Source of the DNA: Pogostemon cablin
Lineage: Eukaryota; Streptophyta; Magnoliopsida; Lamiales; Lamiaceae
DNA: 64,000 nucleotides
Assembly: GCA_023678885.1 (NCBI GenBank)
Contig: CM043005.1
Location: forward strand, 12,452,314-12,516,313
Direction: 5' to 3'
The translations under genes and the position numbers were made by a program. Under the pieces are notes generated by a model. It had not been told where the DNA came from. It made no database searches and saw nothing but the letters and a program-made list of their open reading frames with translations. Numbering within the stretch: the stretch's first letter is position 1; each line of letters starts with the position of its first letter. Positions 8,539 through 18,497 of this stretch are shown here, piece after piece.

Positions 8539-8882
8539 AGCAATGTGAATAGACTTGCGCGTCGGCATTAGAGCCTCCTCCCCATCGGATGAGTTTATTC
8601 ATGGATTGCTGGAATAGACTTTATTAAATAATTACGTTTGTAATGTGATGTATATGAACTTGCGCGTTGGCATAGACCTTCCTCCCTATCGGATGAGTTT
8701 ATATGCGGTTCACTGGTACAAACTTGTAATTGATGACTATAGGAAGTTATCCAAGTGCATGTGTACTTCTCTATCTGTAAGGCACATAAGCTTGGGCCAT
8801 GGACTTGGGGTCAAATAATGGTGTACACTTAGATGTAAATAATAAGTATCCTCCCCATCGGAGTCACTGCTTTTATTTGCAT
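8539..8882 (+). other. Copia-1 leader hairpin module
   Basis: Four inverted repeats in series. Hairpin A: AGCAATGTGAATAGACT (8539-8555) pairs with AGTTTATTCATGGATTGCT (8592-8610), 17 pairs with two wobbles and a 2-nt bulge. Hairpin B: GTGATGTATATGAACT (8645-8660) pairs with AGTTTATATGCGGTTCAC (8696-8713), 16 pairs, same bulge. Hairpin C: ATGTGT (8759-8764) with GCACAT (8782-8787). Hairpin D: ATGTAAATAATAAG (8833-8846) with CTTTTATTTGCAT (8870-8882). Loops of A, B and D contain CCTCCC(C/T)ATCGGA. The same module is in copia-2 at 19363-19705 with compensating stem changes. Probably a cis-acting RNA element; its role (packaging, dimerisation, translation) is not shown by the sequence. Confidence 0.7.
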
Positions 8883-9640
8883 GGCTAAAGAGGAACCGAC
8901 TATTAATTATTTTGTCATAAAGTTAAGTTGACAAATGAAATTAATGGGTTAAACCTTCTCTTGTAAATGTTCGGGTTTGTAAACGTCCACACTATCGTGG
9001 CTTGCAGACTCACGGTGCTTGAGATGTTGGTGAATTTTATTTTTATATTATTTTGAGGGAATCAATATAAAAGGATAAAATTCGAAGATTTGATCGCTAT
9101 ATTTATTTATGATTCTCTATGAATTTCAAATGGTTTTATCTCACTTATTGTTAACTAAAAGAAATTATATTTACTTGTCCAAATTAGATGATTAGAAAAG
9201 AATCTTGATTTTGAATTTTACTGCTTAAGAAAATACATGTGTGTTCTCACAAAGGACGTCTCATGATACCTGTTAATGTCTCTAGTGAAGAGATGAGAGG
9301 TTCATAGAAATATGATGGTCTCATATAACTCTTCGGATACTCGAGTAATTTAAAATGCGGTAGGTCATGATAGAATTTGATGAATGAATTGAAAATACAT
9401 GGAATAGAAGTTGAAGGGGAAACCTAAGTCAATTTATTTTCCATAATTGCCTAGATGTTTTGAGTAAGTTCCACCTGAATTACAAGAGGATGTAAATGGT
9501 GGGAAACTTCTGACAAAACATGTGGAAAAGGAAAGCCATTTTCATCATGATGTGAACAAGTTTAATATCTTATTCACTAGTTGTTTAAACATGATTAGTA
9601 ATGGCATCTATTGACACGAAGTGTGTAGATAATCACTAAA
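8883..9640 (+). pseudogene. Copia-1 leader end and gag remnant
   Basis: Up to about 9060 the sequence is shared with copia-2 but non-coding. From about 9090, short translated stretches resemble the start of copia Gag (for example SHLLLTKRNYIYLSKLDD-like followed by the spacing of a Gag N-terminus), with many stops and frame changes. I recognise no zinc knuckle. The Gag call rests mainly on position ahead of the pre-integrase domain. Confidence 0.35.
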
Positions 9641-10200
9641 TGTTTATCACTAAGTGAGGATAAGATCGTTATGACATGGGTAAAACTACAAAGGTAGTGG
9701 TTATTGCAGTGGGAGTTGTTTATTTATCTGATGATAACAATAAACGATTGATTATGAGAAATTATCTTTACGTACGTTTCATAGAAAGAATTTGATTTCA
9801 GTTTCTATGCATTAATAGATGGATACTTCATTTCATTTAAATGACATGGTCATAGTGATGAGGAATGGGGCTATAATCTGTTATAGTGCGTTGGTGGATA
9901 ATGTGTATACTCTTGAATCATATACATCCTACAGATGCAACAAATAGTTATTAGTAATGCATCTTCTAATATAAGTAAGAGAAAGGAACCTTCTAAGATG
10001 AACTAAACATATATTTGGCGTCTAAGATTAGTTTATTTTACTTGAGTAGGATTCAAAAGTTGATAGCCGATAAACCGTAAGGTTTATCTGAAGTGGAAAC
10101 TATTAGAATTGCGAGTCTTTCTTAGAAGTAAAAATGATTAACTGCCTTTTCAAGGCTGTGGGGTGTAGAGCCAAAGATATATATGTTGGAATTAGTTCAT
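9641..10200 (+). pseudogene. Copia-1 protease/pre-integrase remnant
   Basis: From about 9675, MGKTTKVVVIAVGVVYL followed by NYLYVR and FRKNLISV-like fragments matches the conserved segment between protease and integrase in plant copia elements. At about 10001-10200, fragments corresponding to WHLRLGHIN, DGPLGSL, CESCLEGKMTK and LELVHSD (the GAG-pre-integrase zinc-binding region) are readable across several stops. The decay is heavy, but the order of motifs is convincing. Confidence 0.7.
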
Positions 10201-11080
10201 TCTGATTCAAGAAACCTAATATTATCCAGGCGAGAGATGGTTATGAATATTCGAAGATTATTCTAGATACCAATATATTTATTTAATGCACTGCATGTCT
10301 AAGTTTTTTGATTAATTCAAGAATTGCAAGGCTGGTACAGTGAAGCGTCATGGAAAATATATTAAGTCATTACGATTTAATCATGATGGCGAAGACATCT
10401 TGAGATAGGTAGGAGATATTGATCAGAAGTTGAGATTAAATCTCAAATTAACTACACCAGGCATGCCCCAACTGAATGGTGTGGTGGATAGAAGGATTAA
10501 GTCTCTTATGGTAATGATTAGATAGATAAAGAATTACTTGGAATAATTAAATTCATTTTATGGATATGCCCTAGATACAGTAATTCGTGAAATGTTTGTC
10601 TGTATATGGGATATCCTAGAAAAATGGATGGTGATTTATTTAGTCCAAAAAGATCGAAGGGTAATTGTTAACACAATAACTAGATTTTTGGAAAAGGACT
10701 ATGTAATAAGTCACTAACCCATGTATAAGTTGTTCTAATAGGAAGTGAGAGGAAAACACTAAGTAAAAGTACCAAGTGTACAAGAGGATATACCACAAGG
10801 TAAACTGCAACGCGTGTCACGTCTGATACACAATTACATGTAGTGCCTTATCGTAGTGGGAGGGTTGTTTGACAACCCATAAATATATGTTTTGGGAGAG
10901 TCGTGAGACTTGATCCCTAGTGAACATGGTATTGTCCCATGGATACGGCGTAGCACTACAAGATTAAAATGCAGAATCTTAGTAAGTTGCAATGAATGTT
11001 GAAATAGAATCTACGGATTCTAAATTAAGTCTGGGAACTTGAATAACCACTAAATGGTATAAAAGCCATTGCAAGTGGTC
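10201..11080 (+). pseudogene. Copia-1 integrase remnant
   Basis: The core can be read at about 10465-10600 as GMPQLNGVVDRR...LMVMI*...NYLE...NSFYGYALDTV, matching GTPQQNGVAERRN of copia integrases. The catalytic glutamate is aspartate here (GAT, 10487-10489), and a TAG stop is at 10523-10525. The same two changes occur in copia-2. The C-terminal part (10650-10900) has fragments of the usual T(N)ARFLEEDY and SGRVVRQP segments. Not functional. Confidence 0.75.
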
Positions 11081-11700
11081 AAGGGAAATAAAAGAGGATC
11101 ATACGGAAAGGTGAAAATCTTGGAAGCAAAGCTTGTTGCGAAAAGATGTACTCAGAAAGAAATGGTTCGATTATGAGGAAACATGTTCGCTGGTAGCTAC
11201 GCTTATGTTGATCAGGATTCTTTTATTTATTGATGCTCATATTGAATTATGAGGAATAACAAATAGATGTCAAGACAGCTTTCCTGATTAGAAATCTTGA
11301 GGAAAACATCTATGTGAAGCAACCAGAGTGATTCATTGCAAAGGGCTAAGAGCATTGTGAAAGAAAGCTTAAAAATGTCCAGAGATGGGCTAAAAGCAAG
11401 CTTTGAGATCATGAAGCATCTATTTTGATTAGGTAATCCAAAGGCATGGATTTAAATCAATGAGCAGATGAGTCTTGTGTGTTGTAAAGAGTGACAGAAA
11501 CGTGGTGGTATTTCTTGTACTATACGTAGATAGTATCTTGCTCATTGGAGACAATGAAAGAGTATTATTGGGCTTATGGGTACGGTTAATAAAGCAGTAG
11601 AGATGGAGGACTTAAGAAGGGCGAAATATATCCTTTTTGATCACGGTAACACGGATCCTAAGAAAGGATGTTATGCTTATCTCAAGTTTCATAAAATGAT
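11081..11700 (+). pseudogene. Copia-1 reverse transcriptase remnant
   Basis: Fragments correspond, in order, to GKVKTFKARLVAKGYTQKEG, DYEETFSPVA, QMDVKTAFLNG and ENIYVKQPEGF (about 11100-11335), then LVLYVDDILLIG (FLYYT*IVSCSLETM region, about 11510-11560), the copia RT catalytic motif. TGA at 11329-11331 replaces the glycine codon in QPEGF and is shared with copia-2. Frameshifts and further stops are present throughout. Confidence 0.78.
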
Positions 11701-12480
11701 ACAGTCCATACTCGTTTAGCATGTGAATTTATCTAAGTGAATGTGTCTTTGAGACACAAAAAAAGATAAAGAAGATGAGAGCGGTTCCTTATGCTTCGGC
11801 GAATAAGGAAGCTTAATCTAAGGATTGTTATGAACGAAGTTGGATATCTGTTTTGCTAAATGCATGAACAGTGGGTATCAACGTAACCCGGAACAAGAAT
11901 GATGAACTGTAGTAAGACATATATGAAGTGCCTGAGAAGGACTGGAAATTATATAAAAACTTACTGGGCAGATTCACTGCTTCTTGTGGATTACGGAGAT
12001 TCAGATTTTTTAGTCAGATTAGACGGCAGTAAATCCACCTCAAAGGTTATGTGTTTAATTTTAGGAAGTAGAGTCATAATGTGGAGGAGTGTTATATAGA
12101 AATATATTTCAGACTCTGGACTCCATCATGGAAAGATGATAAATTGGAGCCTATGAGGCTGCCAAAGTATCTATATGACTCTAGAGACTTCATGATGGAC
12201 TTTGAAGTGTTTCTAAGTTTGCCCAAGGTTATCACAATTTACATTGATGATATTGGTGCAGTTGCAAACTTGAAGGAACCACGAGTCCATAAGGCAATTA
12301 AACACATGGAGCGCGAGTACCACCTTTTACGAGAAATCGTATGATGAGGGGAAGGTTGTTGTAGCCTAGATTACATCGGATGATGACTTAGTAAACCATT
12401 TACAAGGACCTTAAGGCAAGAACTTTTAATGGTCGTGTAGTGGGAGTAGGAATCAGATGTATGGCAGAAGACATGACAGC
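11701..12480 (+). pseudogene. Copia-1 RNase H remnant
   Basis: About 11770-11900 matches PYASAIGSLMYAM, CTRPDICFAV and VSRYQSNPG in broken form; 11925-12080 matches YLRRT, DSLL..GYTDSDF and KSTSG. The most intact piece is in the frame 12081-12344: ITIYIDDIGAVANLKEPR and KHMEREYHLLREIV correspond to ITLYCDNSGAVANSKEPR and KHIERKYHLIREIV. It then ends at TGA TGA, which copia-2 shares. Confirms the copia domain order. Confidence 0.8.
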
Positions 12481-12495
12481 ATAGTCTTTTAGTAT

Positions 12496-12506
12496 AAGTG
12501 GGAGAT
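12496..12506 (+). other. Copia-1 polypurine tract
   Basis: AAGTGGGAGAT directly precedes the TGTTGG start of the 3' LTR, the standard plus-strand primer of plant copia elements. Copia-2 has the identical sequence. Confidence 0.9.
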
Positions 12507-13711
12507 TGTTGGATTGTATACTAAAAGTCTAGCTTTAATATGAACAATCTTATAACAATATTTGAAATGAGAATCATATGATCAAATGATTGCATCTTAT
12601 AATTTATTTTATATGCATGATGCAATAGTCCACTTACTTTATACTGTAGATAATATATTGTGCGACAACACGCGGAAGATCATATTATCGGTTTCCTTAT
12701 AAAGTATAAACAGATGCTCACAACCGAGATAGACGGGGACTCTCTATCAGTATGGTTGTAGTGTGGTTTGGTATTAGCTTGTCTTGGCTATAGAATCACA
12801 TTAGTGCACTTGTGTGTATTGAGCAGGACCGCTCGAGATCGTTCTTCTTATACTGACTATATAGTAGAACTTGATCTCTGTTATTATGGAAGTTCGTGCT
12901 CTTAATCCCTATACAATAACCTCGACACGTAGGGCAGTATGTATTTCTTTGATTCATCAATGGGTGAGATTTATAAGTATTAAATCAATATACTCGGTGA
13001 GTTGGGAAGTAGTGCTGTCTCTATGGTGTGTTGTTGATTGTAGAAGGAATCCATGTCCGTCATAGGTTGATGATGTCCCCTTGAGGATCATAAGGTTTAT
13101 CATGTAAATCTTGCAAGTGGATTAATTTCCGGCATGATAATAAGGTTGAGTGGTACTACTCTCGGATGAGATATTAATTAATTTAAGTTGTCAGTAACTT
13201 AATTAATTAATGGACATTGTATATCTTAAACATGGGGAGACTTTCGGGCTCATAATAAGAAGGAGCCCAGAACATAATTTTGGGATTGGACGGGTAGTGC
13301 AGTAATAATATTTTAGTGGACTATATTATTATTATTGGATTTAATTAAAAGCTTTGGGCTAAGCTTGGTTAATTAAAATTCAATTGAGGCACAGTCCAAT
13401 TTCTCCTCCTGGTCCCTGCTGTAGCCCAATTATATAAGTCATCTCAGCTCCTGTTAACCCTAAGTGTGTGCCTCATTTGACATACGGGAGAAGACAACAA
13501 AGAGCAGATTGAGAGAACTCTGGGGATTGTTGACCCTCAACACCAGAGTTGACTTTGGAACATACGGTAGAGGATCAGAGGTGTTCATCACAGATCTTCA
13601 TCCTCTACATCAACCCAGAAGTACGGTAAACATTTTTTAATTGCTTCCGCTGATTGTTTGCCTGATAACCTAAACGGATCACGTTTGAACCACACGATCC
13701 AATTGCCAACA
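12507..13711 (+). repeat. Copia-1 3' LTR (1,205 bp)
   Basis: Matches 5809-7015 with about 26 differences including three small indels. TATA box TATATAA at 13431-13437. The hairpin arms at 13567-13575 (GTAGAGGAT) and 13600-13608 (ATCCTCTAC) differ from the 5' LTR at both members of one base pair. Confidence 0.95.
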
Positions 13712-13716
13712 ATAAT
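13712..13716. repeat. Target-site duplication of copia-1, right
   Basis: ATAAT follows the terminal CCAACA and matches 5804-5808. Confidence 0.92.
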
Positions 13717-13737
13717 GTCTTGCCTCAACTTTTAAAA

Positions 13738-13939
13738 GCCCAAAATAATTTATTTATCTTTGGCCCAAACCTTATAATATATCAGCCCTAAACTAGAATT
13801 TGTTTTTAGAGCCCAAAATCTATTTTATTATTATTAGCCCAACTAGAATTTGCTTTTAGAGCCCAAAATCTATATATTTATTTTTGGCCCAAAGTCTAAC
13901 TCACTTAAATGGCTTAATCTATTAATAAGCCCAGCCCAT
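13738..13939 (+). promoter_or_regulatory. Cluster of AGCCCA/GGCCCA motifs in the gypsy LTR
   Basis: At least seven AGCCCA or GGCCCA motifs (TGGGCT/TGGGCC on the other strand) occur in about 200 bp near the U3 start, for example at 13738, 13762, 13810, 13837, 13860 and 13928. A stretch AACTAGAATTTG...AGAGCCCAAAATCTAT is present twice, 50 bp apart (13791 and 13841). TGGGCY is the plant site II element bound by TCP factors upstream of TATA boxes, so this may be the LTR enhancer; occupancy is inference. Confidence 0.45.
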
Positions 13940-14986
13940 GAATAGCCCCAACAATATATGTCAAAAATAGAATAAAAAGGAGAAAGGAAGATAAGAAATA
14001 AGAAAGGGCTTCTAGAACATCCAAGAGGGGGAAAGAAGAGAAAGGAAGAGGAGAAACCCCTGTGATCAAATTCTCCCATACAACTCTCATTTTAGTTGGT
14101 GTATAGGTGTGTTAAGGTAAGTAATATGTCAATTAGGCTTCCTTTCTCCATGATTTTGTGATTTTGTTGGGTTTCTTCCTAGTAAAGGGAAATTCGAATG
14201 CTTCTGTTCGACCTACTTTCGACATAGCTATTGATCTTAGAAAGTTGCAAACTTAATTTCTATATGTAGCTGCATTCGTTATCTTTCCGTAGCCACTTGA
14301 AACACCTCAATCCGATTTTTCTACAATTAGTTATGATTTTTTTCGTGAACTGCCGCAGGATGGAAAATTTCAGAATTTGTTATGTCAAATTCAAATTTAT
14401 TTCCTATCGTTTCTTTTGAAAAATGATATGAACCGGGTTATGTGAGACTCGGAGTTGGTGTTGAGGAGTTACGAGCTACCCTTTATTTAATATCAACTCC
14501 TATGTATATTGATTTGTATTCATTTGCTTATCTACTTTTTAGGTAAAGATCAATCGTCGAAGGGCAAGGGAACAACTTCAGATTTCGCAGAGAGTTAATC
14601 ATTTCCTTGTGAGTTGATAATTCGGGAATGCCTTCTCTTGTGGGAAGTGTGGACCCTTGACAAGTTTGCATTCATTTTCTTTACTTAATTGATAAGAAAA
14701 TTACTTGGTGATGTGTTATGTGGTAAAGAGGCTGATTGGCTCAATTGCTCTAGGTTGAGCCTGATTGGCATGATATGGTCCATTGATTATCTTATATTAT
14801 TTCATATAGAGTCCTGTCAGCCATGTATTATGGGTATTGTTTGTTTTAATTTATAGAGCCTTGCTGGCTCGATATATGATATCATTTGTTGTGAAGTATT
14901 TGAGGATTAATCTATTGATAATCTTGTGACTTGAGTTGTTATGCATTTGATGATTTATATGCATACCTGGTACCAAGGTTAAGTAG

Positions 14987-15056
14987 CCCGAATTGGTCAC
15001 GATTCGGGTGAGTTGGAGCGACATTGATTAAGTAGCCCGAATAGTCGCGGTTCGGG
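14987..15056 (+). repeat. CCCGAA/TTCGGG hairpin module, 3' LTR copy
   Basis: Counterpart of 171-240, with inverted repeats at 14987-15008 and 15036-15056. One loop base differs from the 5' copy; both stems are intact. Confidence 0.6.
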
Positions 15057-15741
15057 TGAGTTAGAGTGACAAACTAATCGCCCGTGGCTTGGCAAACCTG
15101 GGTGAGTTGGATCTAACGAGGCACCTGTCCATTTGCCAAATATTGATACTCTGGAAGGTGATCGTTAGATGGATCAGCCTATTATAGGCTCAGTCAACGT
15201 CACCGGTGTGGGACACGCATGTTATATATGTTTACATGTTTTATCATTTCAAGGATCTCATTGATATTAAATTTTGGTACTTGGTATATGTTGAGAAAGA
15301 GCATTAACCTTCATTTTGTCTAGAGTAACGGTGACGGGCTCGGACTGACTCTCGACGGAGAGCTCAATTCGAGGAAGATATTGGCTACCCACGCGTCTTT
15401 TATGTGTTAACATGTTGTTTGAACTAAATGTGTTATTTTTTAAATGCGTATAGAGGTTTTATTTTCATTAATTTGTATATTGTGTAAGAAATACTTGATG
15501 TGGAACGCAAATGTTGGATTTTAAGTTATAAGTCATGAACGTGAGTACATACTTCGTATAAGGGTTGGCGTGATCGGCTTATCACCTCACTGAGCTAGTG
15601 GTTTTGCTCACCCCCACCATTCCTTTCCTTTTCAGGCGGTTGATATCTTTTGGTTGGAGGTTTGCCTATCTTTTGCCCATTCCGTGAAATTTATGGTTAA
15701 CGTGGCGGTTGTCGCGTTCTGTCTACGGTCGGGGCGTGATA

Positions 15742-16470
15742 CATGATGAAAAAAATGAGCATCATGATAAAGTAAATGAGCATCATGATAAAGAAAATAT
15801 GCATCATGATAAAGAAAGTATGCATCACGATGAAGAAAATTAGCATCATGATGAATAAAATATGCATCGTGATGAAGAAAATGAGCATCACGATGAAGAA
15901 AATGAGTATCATGATGAAGAAAATATGCATCATTATAAAGAAAATGAGCATCATAATGAAGAAAATATGCATCATGATGCAGAAAATGAGCAACATGATG
16001 AAGAAAATATGCATCATGATGAAGAAAATATGCATCATGATGAATAAAATAAGCATCATGAAGAATAAAATATGAATCATGATGAAGAAAATGAGTGTCA
16101 TGATAAAGAAAATGAGCATCATAATGATGAATATATCCATCATGATGAAGAAAATGAGCATTATGATGAAGGAAATGAGAATCATGATCAAGGAAATGAG
16201 CATCATGATGAATAAAATGAGCATCATCTTGATGAAAAAATATGCATCATGATGAAAAAAATGATCATCATGATGAAGTAAGTGAGCATCATGATGAAGA
16301 AAATGAGAATCATGATGAAGAATATATGCATCATTATGAAGAAAATGATCATCATGATGAAGAATATATGCATCATGATGAAAAAAATAAGCATCATCTT
16401 GATGAAAAAATATGCATCATGATGAAGAAAATGATCATCATGATGAAGTAAGTGAGCATCATGATGAAGA
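15742..16470 (+). repeat. 21-bp satellite, left block (729 bp)
   Basis: About 35 monomers of the main-array satellite, between the gypsy 3' end and copia-2. The monomer order corresponds to a segment of the main array around 26340-26930, including the marker monomers with CATGATGCAG, CATCATCTTGATG and GTAAGTGAG. Joining 16470 to 24687 across copia-2 restores a normal GTAAGTGAG...GAGAATCATGATG run, so this block and the main array were one continuous array. Confidence 0.95.
16466..16470. repeat. Target-site duplication of copia-2, left
   Basis: GAAGA before TGTTGG, repeated at 24682-24686. Because GAAGA is part of every monomer the match alone is weak, but removing the element and one copy restores monomer phase exactly. 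Confidence 0.88.
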
Positions 16471-17853
16471 TGTTGGATTGTATACTAAAAGTCTAGCTTT
16501 TTGTATGAATAATGTTATAACAATTAATTTGAAATGAGAATCATATGATCAAATGATTGCATCTTATAATTTATTTATATGTTCGATGCAATAGTCCACT
16601 TACTTTATATTGTAGATAATATGTTGTGCGACAACACGCGAAAGATCATATTATTGGTTTTCTTATAAAGCACAAACAGATGCTCACAACCGAGATAGAC
16701 GGGGACTCTCTATCGGGATGGTTGTAGTGTGGTTTGGTATTAGCTTGTCTTGGCTATAGAATCACATTAGTGCACTTGTGTGTATTGAGCAGGACCGCTT
16801 GAGATCGTTCGACTTTTACTGACTTATAGGAGAACTTGATCTCAGTTATTATGGAAGTTCATGCTCTTAATCCCTATACAATAACCTCGACACGTAGGGC
16901 AGTATGTATTTCTTTGATTCATCAATGGGTGAGATTTACATGTAATTAAATCAACAAACTCGATGAGTTGGGAAGTAGTGCTGTCTCTATGGTGTGTTGT
17001 TGATTGTAGAAGGAATCCGTGTCCATCATAGGTTGATGATGTCCCCTTGAGGAGCTCATAAGGATTATCATGTAAACCCTGCAGGTGGATTTATTCCAGC
17101 ATGATAATGAGGTTGTGTGGTACTACTCTTGGATGAGATATTAATTAATTGAGTTGTCAGTAACTTAAATTAATTAATGGACATTGTATATCTTAAACAT
17201 GGGGAGACTAACGGGCTCATAATAAGGAGCCCAAAACATAATTTTGGGATTGGAAAGGCAGTGCAGTAATAATATTTTAGTGGAATATATTATTATTATT
17301 GGACTTAAGTATAAGCTTTGGGCTAAGCTTGGATACTTAAGCCCAATGGAGGCCCAACCCAATTTCTCCTCCTGGTCCCTGCTGTAGCCCATGTATATAA
17401 GTCACCTCAGCTTATCTGGAACCCTAATCTTATTGATTATTCACATGTGATGAGGGTTGAGAGAAGATTGAGGAGGTCTCGTAGATCGTCGCCCACACGA
17501 CGTCGAGATCGGACTTGGGATATACGGCAGAAGATCAGAAGGTAGTTTGCTGCTGCTGTCCGCCGCCTTGCAAAATTTATATAAAATCGTACAGTGCTTA
17601 TAATATGATAATCAATATACTGACGGAAAGAGGTTGAAGAGAGGATCGTCTGAGCACAAAGATCATTCAATTCCGATATTAGACGAGAAAGTTATGGTCA
17701 TTCTCGTGGGACTGCACAGTCTGCCAGCGAGAATCCTTCATCTTCTAAATGCCATGGTGAACGGTAATCATTTCTATGATTTATTGCTTCCGCTATGATA
17801 GAAACGCATGGTATCCTAACGGGTCACGTTAACCAAATAATCGAATGCCAACA
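16471..17853 (+). repeat. Copia-2 5' LTR (1,383 bp)
   Basis: TGTTGG to CCAACA, paired with 23294-24681. The first ~950 bp resemble the copia-1 LTR closely; the part from about 17430 on (including CGTCGCCCACACGACGTCGAGATC) is specific to this subfamily. Short ORFs on both strands recur in the two LTR copies but show no protein-family similarity. Confidence 0.95.
17394..17400 (+). promoter_or_regulatory. TATA box of the copia-2 5' LTR
   Basis: TATATAA preceded by AGCCCAATGGAGGCCCAACCC and TAGCCCATG, a cluster of TGGGCY-type motifs within 60 bp. Conserved in position with copia-1. Confidence 0.7.
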
Positions 17854-17855
17854 AT

Positions 17856-17867
17856 TGGTATCAGAGC
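17856..17867 (+). other. Copia-2 primer binding site (initiator Met tRNA)
   Basis: TGGTATCAGAGC two bases after the LTR end, identical to copia-1. Confidence 0.92.
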
Positions 17868-18497
17868 TTCGGTTTCGTGGTGAAGCGTGACACGTTAGGC
17901 TAGGGTTTATGTGATTAATTTTTCGAAATTAGGATCGCATGTTTAGGGTTTTGGTTTTACTGCGCAAACCATGAATATCCCAATGTGAAATATACCCTAT
18001 ATCATATCTGTTCGTCGATGGTTGTATGTGAGAGGATTCGACGAAAACTGTTCGTCAATTTCACATGGAAGGAAGAAATTGAGAGAAAATCCAGCGCAGT
18101 GATATTAACGAGCAATAACCGGAGTTTCAACAGTCGGATCAGGCTGAATTTTGGTCAGCATGTTCGGATTTTGTGGATGTACATTCTGAACGGTGAAGAT
18201 CGTATTTGGTGTTTTGTGTTGTTGGAAATACACCAAAAACAGAAGTAGTTTTTGGGCGATTCTGTTCTGCGCAGTCGAGGGAATAGAGCCGTCTTTCAGA
18301 AACTAACCGTTGGATTGACCTGTAATTTGGACAACATGTTCAAAACTCCTAGGCGTAGATTCTGGACGGTAGAGATTGGATTCTCAGGTTCCTACGGTTG
18401 CGAACCCTGAACGACAGTTGGTGTAGTTTGATGTTGCGCGTTGGGCTGAACTTGGTTCCGTGCAAGTAGGCCCTTGGACGAGCGACAGTTCGAGCGG
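17868..18497 (+). other. Copia-2 leader, first part, nothing recognised
   Basis: Begins TTCGGTTTCGTGGTGAAGCGTG, similar to copia-1, then diverges. An 87-codon frame at 17985-18248 matches no family I know and is absent from copia-1. No structure noted. Confidence 0.45.

Larger units (their letters stand above)
5809..13711 (+). mobile_element. Copia-1: degenerate Ty1/copia element nested in the gypsy LTR
   Basis: A complete 7,903-bp element: LTRs TGTTGG...CCAACA at both ends, primer site, long leader, decayed gag-pol in the copia order (integrase before RT), polypurine tract and a 5-bp target duplication. The LTRs differ at about 26 sites over about 1,205 bp (about 2%). No coding domain is open for any length, and several stops are shared with copia-2, so the copy was probably mobilised in trans by a related autonomous element. 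Confidence 0.95.
1..15741 (+). mobile_element. Ty3/gypsy chromovirus, Tekay/Del-like, 5' end off window
   Basis: LTR retrotransposon with the order gag, protease, reverse transcriptase, RNase H, integrase, chromodomain, which defines Ty3/gypsy chromoviruses; the chromodomain type resembles the Tekay/Del lineage. Positions 1-536 repeat at 14817-15352 with 5 differences by eye, which identifies the flanking LTRs. The body is interrupted by a nested copia element at 5809-13711. The coding region carries at least five in-frame stops and three frameshifts, so this copy cannot make its own proteins. The 3' end abuts 21-bp satellite, so the element apparently inserted into the array; its target-site duplication cannot be checked because the 5' end is outside the window. 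Confidence 0.93.
13717..15741 (+). repeat. Gypsy 3' LTR, main part
   Basis: Continuation of the LTR interrupted at 5808; total length about 2,036 bp. Positions 14817-15354 and 15676-15741 match the visible 5' LTR with 7 differences over about 604 bp. The block 15355-15675 (321 bp) has no match in the 5' LTR. It contains a stretch near 15580-15640 (CTCACTGAGCTAGTG, GCTCACCCC, CCTTTTCAGG) typical of Tekay-like LTRs, so it is probably the ancestral version. The end lies at ...GCGTGATA, followed directly by satellite (CATGATGAA). Confidence 0.9.

Noticed and set aside
13870..14079. 69-codon minus-strand ORF in the gypsy LTR
   Set aside because: Low-complexity translation of an A/G-rich stretch in the LTR, no homology recognised.
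15742..16470. An independent satellite family between gypsy and copia-2
   Set aside because: The variant order is the same as in the main array, and removing copia-2 rejoins the two in phase.
17174..17670. Minus-strand ORFs in the copia-2 LTRs (also 23999-24507)
   Set aside because: Present twice because of LTR duplication; no domain, and they cross the TATA and promoter region antisense.
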